From: an uncultured Peptococcaceae bacterium
GTDB taxonomy: Bacteria > Bacillota > Peptococcia > Peptococcales > Peptococcaceae
Assembly (NCBI GenBank): GCA_958451915.1
Contig: CAUDRX010000001.1
Coordinates: 1-64,000 of the forward strand
Reading direction: 5' to 3'
DNA length: 64,000 bases
Position numbers and translations under genes: made by a program. Below are positions 1 to 7,234 of this stretch, piece after piece (position 1 is the first letter of the stretch; every line of letters starts with the position of its first letter). The notes below the pieces were generated by a model. It saw nothing but the letters and a program-made list of their open reading frames with translations, was not told the origin of the DNA and made no database searches.

Positions 1-1
1 G

Positions 2-358
2 ACCCCTATCCTCGGTGGCCGCAGCGAAATGGCCTTCGTTGCCATCATGTTCACCTTCGCACTGATCCTCACGAACTTTGCGAACAACGCCGCTATGGCC
101 GTTATCCTCATGCCAGTCGTTCTGAACTTCTCCAACGAACTCGGCATCAACCCAATGCCAGTTGCTACTGGTGTCATCCTCATGGTCTTCGTCGCAATGC
201 TGACCCCAGCCGCTTCTCCACACGCTGGTCTGATGCATGGTATGAAGAGCATCTACAACACCAAGGACATCCTTCAGATCGGTTTCCCAATCTGCATCCT
301 GTCTCTGGTCGCTTACATCTTCATCGGCTACCCACTCGCCAAGATGCTGATGCTTTGA
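2..358 (+). CDS. SLC13-type anion permease, C-terminal part
   Basis: The reading frame enters from the left edge of the window and ends at a TGA, so only the last 118 residues are visible. They are strongly hydrophobic, with about three membrane segments and the pattern TNFANNAAMAVILMPVV followed by MLTPAASPHAGLMHG. This resembles the second conserved half of SLC13/DASS-type secondary anion (dicarboxylate or citrate-like) transporters. The substrate cannot be read from this piece. Prolines are almost all CCA and the codon choice is like that of rubrerythrin and serS in this window, which suggests high expression. A terminator follows directly. The family call is fairly secure, the substrate open. 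Confidence 0.75.
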   Translation, partial: TPILGGRSEMAFVAIMFTFALILTNFANNAAMAVILMPVVLNFSNELGINPMPVATGVILMVFVAMLTPAASPHAGLMHGMKSIYNTKDILQIGFPICILSLVAYIFIGYPLAKMLML

Positions 359-380
359 TCGTAAACGAATGTCAAACACA

Positions 381-411
381 ACCCCGCCGGGTGATTCCCG
401 GTGGGGTTTTT
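381..411 (+). terminator. Rho-independent terminator of the permease gene
   Basis: An 11-bp stem (ACCCCGCCGGG with CCCGGTGGGGT, one mismatch) and a six-base loop are followed by a T run. It sits about 20 bases after the permease stop codon. Confidence 0.85.
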
Positions 412-498
412 GCGTTTCACAGGACGCAGTACATGGAACTTCCGCGAGGGCAGAGCAGGTTTCGCTGTTTACATTTCAGCAGGTGGTTGCCTGCGGGG

Positions 499-760
499 TT
501 ACAATCTGCCGAAAATTTTCTTTGAATAAAGAGAGATCAAAAATGCAGCCATCGCAGCCCCGATTAAAACCGCCCATGTATGCGTTGCGAAAAGGTCAAA
601 ACAGAACACCATAGATCGCCTGGCCGATCGGTTGTCCGATCATTGCAATGGAAATCAATGCCGCCATGATCTTAGCACCAAAGAGTAAACATCACGCCGC
701 CGACTATCGAAAGAATGACCATCGGGCAACGGCGGCTGATCCTTTCTCTCATGGGGGCGA
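499..760 (-). pseudogene. 3' remnant of an MFS transporter gene, frameshifted
   Basis: Read on the minus strand, two adjacent frames together give a typical last-helices MFS pattern: AKIMAALISIAMIGQPIGQA, then IYGVLFDLF, then WAVLIGAAMAAFLISLYSKK, ending at a stop near 499. The frame breaks near 617 and again near 685, so no intact protein is possible and everything upstream of about 760 is lost. It may be the tail of a drug-efflux-type transporter. It lies next to another decayed gene on the opposite strand, so the 0.4-1.3 kb interval looks like a site of gene decay. Family call from hydrophobic pattern and the IGQxIYGxLFD motif; moderately sure. Confidence 0.5.
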
Positions 761-906
761 ACGATGATACAGGGGGACAATACACTGAAAGGTGATGACC
801 GGTCATCATCTGCAGGATCGGTCTCTCTCGCTGCCCGGGGATTGGAACAACTCCACCAGAGGACTGCCAGACCCAGCAAGGAGGGCACGGACAGCAGCGG
901 CTTTGA

Positions 907-1248
907 ATATTTTTCCATGGCGACTATTGGAGTTCGGTTTACGGCTATGGTCAGGCCATGTGCGGGAAAAATGCTGCAAGCGAGGGCGTGGCCGACCGGT
1001 GCCGGTTCCTGCATGGAGACGCAAACAGGCTGGCCTTCCCGGATGAGAGCTTCAATGCCGTGGTGAGCAACTATGTCTGCCACAATATCACGGGCGCGGA
1101 CAAGCGCGCTCTGCTGCTGGAGACTCTGCGGGTGCTGAAAAAAGGCGGCGTAGTGGCCCGGATCATCCTGCCGCCTGCGCCGGAGGTGTCTGTAAACATC
1201 AGAAAGGGTGTAGCCGTTGACGACGCCCCATCCACCATCGCCGGATGA
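907..1248 (+). pseudogene. Class I SAM-dependent methyltransferase fragment
   Basis: From 907 one frame is open and reads like the middle of a UbiE/Methyltransf_11-type protein: a DYWSSVYGYGQAMCGKNAA stretch (acidic residue at the end of strand 2), then GDANRLAFPDESFNAVVSNY (strand 4 motif) and ALLLETLRVLKKGG (before strand 5). The glycine-rich SAM-binding motif that should precede it is not in frame, because a stop lies at 904, and the C-terminal strands are replaced after about 1160 by unrelated residues. It is therefore a broken gene without a proper start. The substrate is unknown. An overlapping minus-strand open frame has no family features. Confidence 0.6.
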
Positions 1249-1302
1249 AAAAACAAAAAGACGAGTGTTCCTGCAGCGTTTCAAATGCTGTAGGAACACT
1301 CG
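1248..1302 (-). terminator. Terminator of the alpha/beta hydrolase gene
   Basis: The arms CGAGTGTTCCTGCAGC (1262-1277) and GCTGTAGGAACACTCG (1287-1302) pair at 15 of 16 positions around a nine-base loop. On the minus strand the hairpin is followed by a T-rich run, as expected for the gene ending at 1334. Confidence 0.8.
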
Positions 1303-1333
1303 CCATGGTGCGAGTGTCGGGAACTTGAAAAAT

Positions 1334-2086
1334 CTATCTGTTGAGGTATTCGGTGATCACTTTGGCGGAACGCTCAGCGTTTGTCATGATCGCTGGGTGT
1401 CCGCCTGTTTTGAAGAGGTGTATCGTGCCGTTTTGTACGAGCTGATTCATTTCAGAGTATTCCTCTGCCATATCCTTACGGCACATTTCGTCTTCCAGGC
1501 TTCCCATGAAAAGAATAGGGACGCTTAAAGTTCTCAGCGGCTTACAGAATAAAGGTATCTGATCTGCGGCACACTTTGTAAGTGCCTGTGTATTAAGGTC
1601 TACGACGGTTTCCCAATCCTCGCCCTGACACCATTCATAGAATTGCCTTGCATGGATATCATGTTTGGCAAATGCTCTTTCCTGTAACAGATCTTCAGCA
1701 AAGTTTTCATGCAATGTTCTGCCGTCAAAACTATCAGCAACAACCTTCTCGATAAGGTCGGGGCGCTTCAATGCTGTATTGATCGCCACCCAGGCACCGC
1801 CGCTTGTTCCCAGGAGATTCACTTTCCCGAGCCTTAAATGCCCGATCAAGGCGATTACCTGTTCGGCTTGTGTGATCCAGAGATTTTCTGGAAATCCTGA
1901 AACCCTGTCTGAGCGTCCATTTCCTAAAAAGTCCATCAGGATCACGCGAAAGTGTTCCTGATACAAAGGCAATAAGAATTCGAACATCACAGATGACGCT
2001 GTATCGCCATGCAGTATCACAAGCGGTTTTCCGACCCCAACTTCCTGATAAAATATCTTTTTTGATCGATAGTTAAAATATGCCAT
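1334..2086 (-). CDS. Alpha/beta hydrolase
   Basis: A 250-residue cytoplasmic alpha/beta-hydrolase of ordinary family length. Visible are the oxyanion-loop HGD, the nucleophile elbow GTSGG (Ser), a likely acid in GSLEDEM and the catalytic His in GGHPA. The start is an ATG after AGGAGG with seven-base spacing. The substrate is not evident; esterase, lactonase and antibiotic-hydrolase roles all occur in this fold. The gene is visibly more A+T-rich than its surroundings. It is preceded by an unusual leader with a seven-codon reading frame and hairpins (2087-2219), which hints at inducible translation as in ribosome-stalling antibiotic-resistance leaders. It sits beside remnants of an MFS gene and a methyltransferase gene, so lateral origin is plausible. 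The fold is certain, the function is not. Confidence 0.85.
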   Translation of the reverse strand: MAYFNYRSKKIFYQEVGVGKPLVILHGDTASSVMFEFLLPLYQEHFRVILMDFLGNGRSDRVSGFPENLWITQAEQVIALIGHLRLGKVNLLGTSGGAWVAINTALKRPDLIEKVVADSFDGRTLHENFAEDLLQERAFAKHDIHARQFYEWCQGEDWETVVDLNTQALTKCAADQIPLFCKPLRTLSVPILFMGSLEDEMCRKDMAEEYSEMNQLVQNGTIHLFKTGGHPAIMTNAERSAKVITEYLNR

Positions 2087-2219
2087 TTTTTAGCCTCCTA
2101 ATCATTTCTGTTTGCTGATGATTAGCAAGGCGCAATAACAAAGATACACCTTGCTATCACATTGTGAAAAAGATACCCATAGCGCTGTCCTCCTTCCTGA
2201 TGAGTCTATCCTTATTATA
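2087..2219 (-). promoter_or_regulatory. Structured leader of the hydrolase gene (possible translational attenuator)
   Basis: On the minus strand a TATAAT box (2214-2219) is followed by a strong Shine-Dalgarno (GGAAGGAGG), a seven-codon frame, and two overlapping hairpins. The first pairs TAGCAAGG with CCTTGCTA. The second pairs TAATCAT with ATGATTA immediately before the hydrolase AGGAGG. The CCTTGCTA segment takes part in both possibilities and can also pair partly with the Shine-Dalgarno. No good -35 box is seen. The attenuator role is inferred from layout only. Confidence 0.45.
2157..2180 (-). CDS. Seven-residue leader peptide MGIFFTM
   Basis: A minus-strand ATG at 2180 is placed eight bases after GGAAGGAGG and reads Met-Gly-Ile-Phe-Phe-Thr-Met-stop. 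Its ribosome site is stronger than that of most genes here, and it lies between a TATAAT box and the hydrolase hairpins. Very short hydrophobic leaders ahead of stem-loops are known to sense macrolide-type antibiotics (the ErmC leader begins MGIF; the MsrD leader is MYLIFM). The resemblance is suggestive only. Confidence 0.4.
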   Translation of the reverse strand: MGIFFTM

Positions 2220-2415
2220 CCTTGCGGGGATATGAAAAGGTAGCCTGTTTTTCGGTTTCTATGGTGCATGGGTCTGCGGACTTTTGCGGGCTGATCGTGG
2301 TGTGGGCGTTTGCAGCCGCAAGGGTGAAATGCTGCTTTCAGGTGAACGATGGATCTGATCGGCCGCAGTGTGTCCGGTCGTAAGCGGGTGCGTGCAGTGA
2401 AAGGGAAAAGAACAC

Positions 2416-2451
2416 AAAAATCCCCGATGCATATTTGCATCGAGGATTTTG
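2416..2451 (-). terminator. Terminator of the exported sulfotransferase gene
   Basis: A 15-bp hairpin (AAAATCCCCGATGCA with TGCATCGAGGATTTT, one mismatch) is followed on the minus strand by a run of T. It sits just past the stop codon at 2484. Confidence 0.8.
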
Positions 2452-2483
2452 TCTTTAAGCGAGTGCGGTGCCTTTATCGATCG

Positions 2484-4721
2484 TTATTTATCGATGGTGA
2501 TGGCGCCGTATTCATAGAGCACGTCGCAGCCGAGGGCTTCGGAGATGGCTCTCAGAGGCACCATGGTGCGGCTGTTCTGGATGGTGGCTTCGGTGTCGAT
2601 GGCCACTTCGTCGCCATTGACATCCATGGTGCTTTCACCGATCGTGACCACAACAGTATCATCGCCGGAAGTTACGGTGACGGTGCGGTCTGCGCCGTTC
2701 CATTCAACGTCTGCGCCAGTGGCTTCACCGATGAGACGGAGAGGGACCATGGTGCGGTTGTCGCTGTTGATGTAAGGGGCGCTGTCGGTCGTCTTGGCTT
2801 CGCCGTTGACGGTGTAGTCGGTGGAACCGATGTCCATCTTCACGCGCAGGTCATTGAGCTGAACGCGTTCGAGGAGGAGTTCGCCCTTCTGGACGCCCTG
2901 TACTTCGTTGAGTTCATATTCGCCGTCAACGCCATAGTATGGGTCGAGACGTTCTGCGCGGTAGCAGTTGGTTGCAACGTTCATTTCGTTGATGACTTCA
3001 TCTTTGTAGAGTTCGATGACGCGTGCATAGCTGCCGCTGCCCATCATACCGCCGCCGGAGTTGCAGCCGCCGAAGTCGATGATGTAATGGTCAGGACCGA
3101 TGTAGTCAACGTCGCAGATGTAGTTTGCATAGAGTTCCATGCCGCGGTCTTTGCCGTATTCCCAGATCTGTTCGATGGTACCGGCTTCTTCGTCATAATG
3201 ATAGATGACGGCACGGCTGTAGTTTGTAGCAAGGGCATCCTGATATTCCTGGCTGGAAGGATCAGCAGTGTTCATGATCTCACGTGCTTCTTCTTCATCG
3301 GCAGGGGTGATCATCTTGTCGGCATCTTTTGAGCGGCCGTCGCCATTGTCGAAGGCGAAGATGTCGCCGTTAGGCAGGAGGCTGACAGCGTGCTGACCAT
3401 AGGTGTATTCGAATGGGCAGTTTTCGATCTGGAAGTAAGGATCGTCAGGGTTGTGCCAATCGATGGAAGCACCGGTAGGGTTCAGTTCTTCGTTGTTTTC
3501 CCACCATTCATCCACGGTGATGACGCTGCCGTCATCCTGGGTGATGACAGGGGTGAGACGTTTGGCGCTGAAATCTTCGGTGTAATCTTCGTCGTCTTCA
3601 GCCATGACCCAATCGATCTCGTTGGTCTCGAGGTTCAGCTTGTAGAGACCGTCGTTCTGGCGGGCACTGAAGATGATGGCATCTTCGCCTGGGATCTGTA
3701 CGAAGGAGTTGACGTGCAGCCAGTCGATGTTGTTGTAGTCATAGTATGGGTTGGCGACATAATCGGTCAGGCCAAAGCTGTCTTTGAGCCACCAGTCGCG
3801 TACTGGCATACCGGTGTCTTCATCCAATTCGACGAAATAGTCTTCGGTGGTGGCGCCATCTGGGCGTTCAGCGTCGATGAGCCAGTTGCCGTTCTCGAGC
3901 TGGATGAATTCATGATGGATACCGGTGACCAGATAATGCTGGTAAACTTTACCCATCATATCAGCTTCGATGAAACCGGTATTGTAATAGATCCCGTGGA
4001 GGGTGTTGCCGTCTTCATAGGCGATATGGCCGTTGTCCATGTCAAGGATCTTGCCCATGCCGCTGTTGGTGAAGATGGCGCGCAGGTTCCCGTTGAAGTC
4101 GTAGGCAACGATGTTGCCGGTGCTGCCGATAACGTAGGAAACGAAGTTCAGGCCCTTGACGATGTTGCCATTGCCCTTGTCGAGGGTAAGGGTCTGGGCA
4201 TTGTGACCAACGAACCCTTCTGGGGTGGTCGTGGTGATGGCAACATCATAGGTATCGCTGTTGCCGGATTTGTCGGTGACGGTCAGGGTCACGGTGTTGG
4301 CACCTTCAAAGAGGGCGTAGACTGGGATGTAGTGTTCTTTGGTGTATTCGTCGAAATCAAAACCAAAGCTGCTCTCTTCGTCGTAAGCGCCGCTCTTATC
4401 GGCTGGGATCTGGATGTCTACGCTGACCTTGGTGTCTTTGTCGGTCTTGAACATGACCAGCGCAGCCAGTGGGTTGTTGCCGTAAGGGTCTACTTCAACG
4501 TAAGGGTTTTCTGCGGTGTAATCGCCGCCCTGCAGTTCTGCTTCCATAGCGGCTTCTTTGTCAGCTTGTTCCTGGATCCAGGAATCATCGGAGTACTGTT
4601 GCTGCTGTTCCGGCGTGATGTGGACTTCTGGTTCTGCTGCGTAAGCAGGCAGCCCCATCATCGTCGTCCCGAAGGCTGCCATGATGACAGCGGCCAGGAG
4701 TTTTCGTGATCTCTTTTTCAT
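2484..4721 (-). CDS. Exported arylsulfate sulfotransferase with C-terminal CAO_N domain
   Basis: A 745-residue secreted enzyme of the PAPS-independent arylsulfate sulfotransferase family, which moves sulfate from one phenolic sulfate ester to another phenol. A signal peptide (MKKRSRKLLAAVIMAAF to about AYAA, residue 29) is followed by an Arylsulfotran_N beta-sandwich (about 60-165) and the propeller domain. By alignment in mind to E. coli AssT the active-site set is His269 or His270, His336, Arg354 and His444 (YGQH, expected to carry the sulfate). Residues from about 635 form a copper-amine-oxidase-N domain, a wall-associated module seen in four proteins of this window and an unusual addition for this family. 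The gene is monocistronic, with its own consensus promoter and terminator. Strong CCA proline use suggests abundant product. No DsbL/DsbI-like pair is adjacent. Confidence 0.9.
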   Translation of the reverse strand: MKKRSRKLLAAVIMAAFGTTMMGLPAYAAEPEVHITPEQQQQYSDDSWIQEQADKEAAMEAELQGGDYTAENPYVEVDPYGNNPLAALVMFKTDKDTKVSVDIQIPADKSGAYDEESSFGFDFDEYTKEHYIPVYALFEGANTVTLTVTDKSGNSDTYDVAITTTTPEGFVGHNAQTLTLDKGNGNIVKGLNFVSYVIGSTGNIVAYDFNGNLRAIFTNSGMGKILDMDNGHIAYEDGNTLHGIYYNTGFIEADMMGKVYQHYLVTGIHHEFIQLENGNWLIDAERPDGATTEDYFVELDEDTGMPVRDWWLKDSFGLTDYVANPYYDYNNIDWLHVNSFVQIPGEDAIIFSARQNDGLYKLNLETNEIDWVMAEDDEDYTEDFSAKRLTPVITQDDGSVITVDEWWENNEELNPTGASIDWHNPDDPYFQIENCPFEYTYGQHAVSLLPNGDIFAFDNGDGRSKDADKMITPADEEEAREIMNTADPSSQEYQDALATNYSRAVIYHYDEEAGTIEQIWEYGKDRGMELYANYICDVDYIGPDHYIIDFGGCNSGGGMMGSGSYARVIELYKDEVINEMNVATNCYRAERLDPYYGVDGEYELNEVQGVQKGELLLERVQLNDLRVKMDIGSTDYTVNGEAKTTDSAPYINSDNRTMVPLRLIGEATGADVEWNGADRTVTVTSGDDTVVVTIGESTMDVNGDEVAIDTEATIQNSRTMVPLRAISEALGCDVLYEYGAITIDK

Positions 4722-4844
4722 TTTGATTCAACTCCCTTATACAGATTCTTTCGTTTTTTTCGGTGGTGAACAATCTTGTCTGACGGGTCCACGCCCCTCC
4801 TTTCATAGTCAGGCATACGAGGCATAAATTGTTCTTATGCGACT

Positions 4845-4873
4845 AATATAGTACTGCCAGACAATTTTGTCAA
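4845..4873 (-). promoter_or_regulatory. Promoter of the exported sulfotransferase, with an overlapping palindrome
   Basis: The minus strand carries TTGACA, a 17-base spacer and TATATT. A perfect or near-perfect dyad GACAAAATTGTC (4860-4871) overlaps the -35 box, a classic repressor position. The regulator is not known. The leader to the ATG is about 115 bases. Confidence 0.7.
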
Positions 4874-4985
4874 TAACCTTTGTTGTGGCTAACTTAAGAA
4901 AATTTAAGCATTTTCAAGATTGTTTAAAGAATCACCGGGCGGGATTATCCGAACAAAATACGCGATCCGACTAGCCAAATAGGCA

Positions 4986-5016
4986 TAAAAAAACCTGCCG
5001 GTTTGCGACCGGCAGG
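4986..5016 (-). terminator. Terminator of azlCD
   Basis: CCTGCCGGT and ACCGGCAGG pair around TTGCG. On the minus strand the hairpin is followed by seven T. Confidence 0.85.
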
Positions 5017-5022
5017 GAAGAT

Positions 5023-5331
5023 TCAGATGAAGAGCTCGAGCACAAAGACGATGCCGCAGCAGGCGCAGGCGACCTGGAAGAGGCTGGCGCCCCGCCAGGA
5101 AAAGACGATACCCACGAGCAGGGCAGCGGCGCCGGCCACGGGTGAAGCGGTGGCGGTGAGGATGGCTGGGAAGGTCATGACCGCCAGCGTCACGTAAGGG
5201 ACGTAGTAGAGAAAGGATTGCACGAAGGCATTGGTGATGGGCTTGCGGATGAGCGTCAGCGGCAGCACGCGGATGAGGTAGCAGGTGATGGCGATGACGG
5301 CGATATAGAGATAGGTGTTGTGAGCCATCAT
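5023..5331 (-). CDS. azlD: AzlD-family branched-chain amino-acid export subunit
   Basis: A 102-residue protein with four hydrophobic segments, typical length for AzlD, containing the conserved RVLPLTLIRKP and YYVPYVTLAVMTFPAIL patterns. AzlD works with the larger AzlC in the cytoplasmic membrane to export branched-chain amino acids or analogues. Its ATG overlaps the azlC stop (ATGA, 5328-5331), so the two are translationally coupled. A strong terminator follows. Family assignment is secure; the exact substrate is inferred from the family. Confidence 0.9.
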   Translation of the reverse strand: MMAHNTYLYIAVIAITCYLIRVLPLTLIRKPITNAFVQSFLYYVPYVTLAVMTFPAILTATASPVAGAAALLVGIVFSWRGASLFQVACACCGIVFVLELFI

Positions 5332-6122
5332 GCATCACCGCCCTTCTCTTCAGAAAAGTCGAGGGACTCTTTGTTTACTGGAGCCGGCGCGAGGACAGCG
5401 GCGACTGCTGAGATGAGGATGGTCAGGATGATCGTGCGGGTACCGTCACTCCAGCCTGCGATCACGGGCAGGATGGTGGCGGCGTAGCTGGCGGTGAAGC
5501 TTGCGAGGACGACCACACCAACGGCGCGGTGTTCGCGGGCCGGTGGGATGATGATCGCCAGAAACATGCCGAAGAGGGCGACGCCGAGGGCGCTGACGAC
5601 GATCTCCGGCAGGATATTGCCAGCAACGATGCCGCAGGCGGTGCCGATGGACCAGCCGGGGGAAGCAACGACGAAGGCGCCGTAGCTGTAGTAAGGGTTG
5701 ATATAGCCCGGACGAGCGATGGAGATGCCGAAGATCTCATCGGTGATGCCAAATCCCACGAGCAGACGGTGGATAAAGGATGTGTCCGGTGAGAAACGCT
5801 GGCTCAGCGCCGCGCTCATGAGCATGTAGCGGGCGTTGGCGACGAGGGTGATGATGAACATCTCGAGATAACTGCCCATGGCAGCGATGACGGTCAGGGC
5901 GGCATATTCACCGGCGGAGGCATTGACAAGGGCACTCATGAGCCAGCCCTGGAAGGTCGAGAGCCCGATCGTGCCCATCTGGATGCCGAGTGAGAACGAG
6001 ACCGCGAAATAGCCGAGCATGATCGGGATCCCGTCGCGCATGCCTTCGCGGAAGGCGCGGCGGTTGTCTGAGCGGGTGAAGACGGCCGGGCGGGCCTTGG
6101 CATATCGATTTGCAGCAGACAT
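5328..6122 (-). CDS. azlC: AzlC-family branched-chain amino-acid permease
   Basis: A 264-residue AzlC-type permease with the usual layout: a polar N-terminus (FREGMRDGIPIMLGYFAVSF) followed by about seven membrane segments and the conserved MSALVNASAGEYAA and FGITDEIFGI motifs. AzlC and AzlD together form the exporter. The ATG has a GAGGGAG site five bases upstream. The gene is divergent from a LysR regulator starting at 6242, with 119 bases between, so that regulator probably controls azlCD. Confidence 0.9.
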   Translation of the reverse strand: MSAANRYAKARPAVFTRSDNRRAFREGMRDGIPIMLGYFAVSFSLGIQMGTIGLSTFQGWLMSALVNASAGEYAALTVIAAMGSYLEMFIITLVANARYMLMSAALSQRFSPDTSFIHRLLVGFGITDEIFGISIARPGYINPYYSYGAFVVASPGWSIGTACGIVAGNILPEIVVSALGVALFGMFLAIIIPPAREHRAVGVVVLASFTASYAATILPVIAGWSDGTRTIILTILISAVAAVLAPAPVNKESLDFSEEKGGDA

Positions 6123-6164
6123 GATACTCCCTCTTTCATAGAAGTTTGAAATGATGTGATTAAA

Positions 6165-6180
6165 TTATACAAAGTCGATT
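6165..6180 (+). promoter_or_regulatory. Motif in the azlC/lysR intergenic region, repeated before the second sulfotransferase
   Basis: TTATACAAAGTCGATT matches TTATATAAAGTCAATT at 7174-7189 in 14 of 16 positions. Both lie in promoter regions flanking the LysR gene, so they may be binding sites for it. This is inference; LysR sites usually show a T-N11-A dyad, which is not obvious here. Confidence 0.4.
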
Positions 6181-6241
6181 GACATTAGTAAAGCCAATAA
6201 TTATGATGGATTTATTAGAAAAACAGATAGGGGAGAATGCC

Positions 6242-7114
6242 ATGTTTTCCAAGTACGACATTTTCTGTAAAGTGGTCGAATTCAGCGGTTTCACCAAAGC
6301 GGCCAATGCTATCCAGTATTCCCAGAGTGCCGTCAGCCAGACTGTCAAGAACCTTGAGCAGGAGCTCGGTCTGACGCTGCTCACCCGCGGCAAGGAAGGG
6401 ATCCATCTTACCGCTGACGGAGAGGCCATCTATCCGTATATACAAGCCATCGCCAATGCCGAGGCAGCTTTGGCCCGGCGTCAGCGTGAGATGAAAGGGC
6501 TCAATGGCAGTATCATCCGCATCGGCACCTTTACGAGCGTGAGCCGCACCCTGCTGCCCGGCTGGATCTTCGATTTCAAGCGCACCTATCCGGAGGTCCG
6601 CTTCATCCTCGAGCAGGGAGAATACACTACCATTTCCGAGTGGGTTGAAAACAGCGTCGTCGACTTTGGTTTCGTCAACCTCGATGCTGCCAGTGAGATG
6701 GATGGCCGCCTGCTCTACACCGACGAGATGTGTGCCGTGCTGCCGATGGACCATCCGTTAACACGCAAACAGACTGTGAGCCTGCGCGATCTCGCGAAGA
6801 CACCGCTCATCCTTCTTGACGAGGGTGAGTTCAACGTGCCGCGCCGTGCCTTCGAGGCTGCCGGTCTCGAACCGCGTGTTGATTACGAGGTCTATGATGA
6901 CTACACCATTATTGCCATGGTCGAAAAAAAGCTCGGTGTTTCCATCATGTATGAGCGCGTGCTCGCTGGCTACGGCCACCAGGTGGCGACGCGGCCGATC
7001 GCGGAAGATCTGAGCCGCCGCGTCGGCATCGTCTGGAACAACTGGGAGACCATGCCGATCGCTGCGCGCTGCTTTGTTGAGTTCATTCTGGCGCAGGACA
7101 TTGAAAGATCGTGA
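6242..7114 (+). CDS. LysR-family transcriptional regulator
   Basis: A 290-residue LysR-type regulator of standard length. The N-terminal winged helix-turn-helix is visible (FCKVVEFSGFTKAANAI, then SQSAVSQTVKNLEQELG). The rest is the periplasmic-binding-like effector domain, starting around residue 90. The start is placed at ATG 6242 because it lies six bases after AGGGGAG and begins exactly at the family start; upstream in-frame ATGs lack ribosome sites. It is divergent from azlCD and followed by a sulfotransferase gene, both of which carry a similar 16-base motif in their upstream regions. The likely targets are these neighbours; the effector is unknown. Confidence 0.9.
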   Translation: MFSKYDIFCKVVEFSGFTKAANAIQYSQSAVSQTVKNLEQELGLTLLTRGKEGIHLTADGEAIYPYIQAIANAEAALARRQREMKGLNGSIIRIGTFTSVSRTLLPGWIFDFKRTYPEVRFILEQGEYTTISEWVENSVVDFGFVNLDAASEMDGRLLYTDEMCAVLPMDHPLTRKQTVSLRDLAKTPLILLDEGEFNVPRRAFEAAGLEPRVDYEVYDDYTIIAMVEKKLGVSIMYERVLAGYGHQVATRPIAEDLSRRVGIVWNNWETMPIAARCFVEFILAQDIERS

Positions 7115-7173
7115 AAGAAATTTGCGCACCTGTAGTCTGGACTAGCAGAAAACCTGCGAGGCTCTGTTATACT

Positions 7174-7189
7174 TTATATAAAGTCAATT
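7174..7189 (+). promoter_or_regulatory. Second copy of the LysR-region motif, upstream of the sulfotransferase
   Basis: TTATATAAAGTCAATT is the partner of the 6165-6180 copy. A TATACT box lies at about 7168-7173, so this copy is just downstream of a plausible -10 element, where a bound protein could repress. Confidence 0.4.
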
Positions 7190-7234
7190 AATGACGAGGC
7201 ATATTTTGTTTGATAAAAAAATTGGAGGAACATT

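Noticed and set aside
655..1299. A 214-codon minus-strand frame across the methyltransferase remnant
   Set aside because: The plus strand carries methyltransferase motifs, whereas this frame has none and runs through the hydrolase terminator hairpin.
3390..4709. A 439-codon plus-strand frame opposite the exported sulfotransferase
   Set aside because: Antisense shadow without start signal or recognisable domains.
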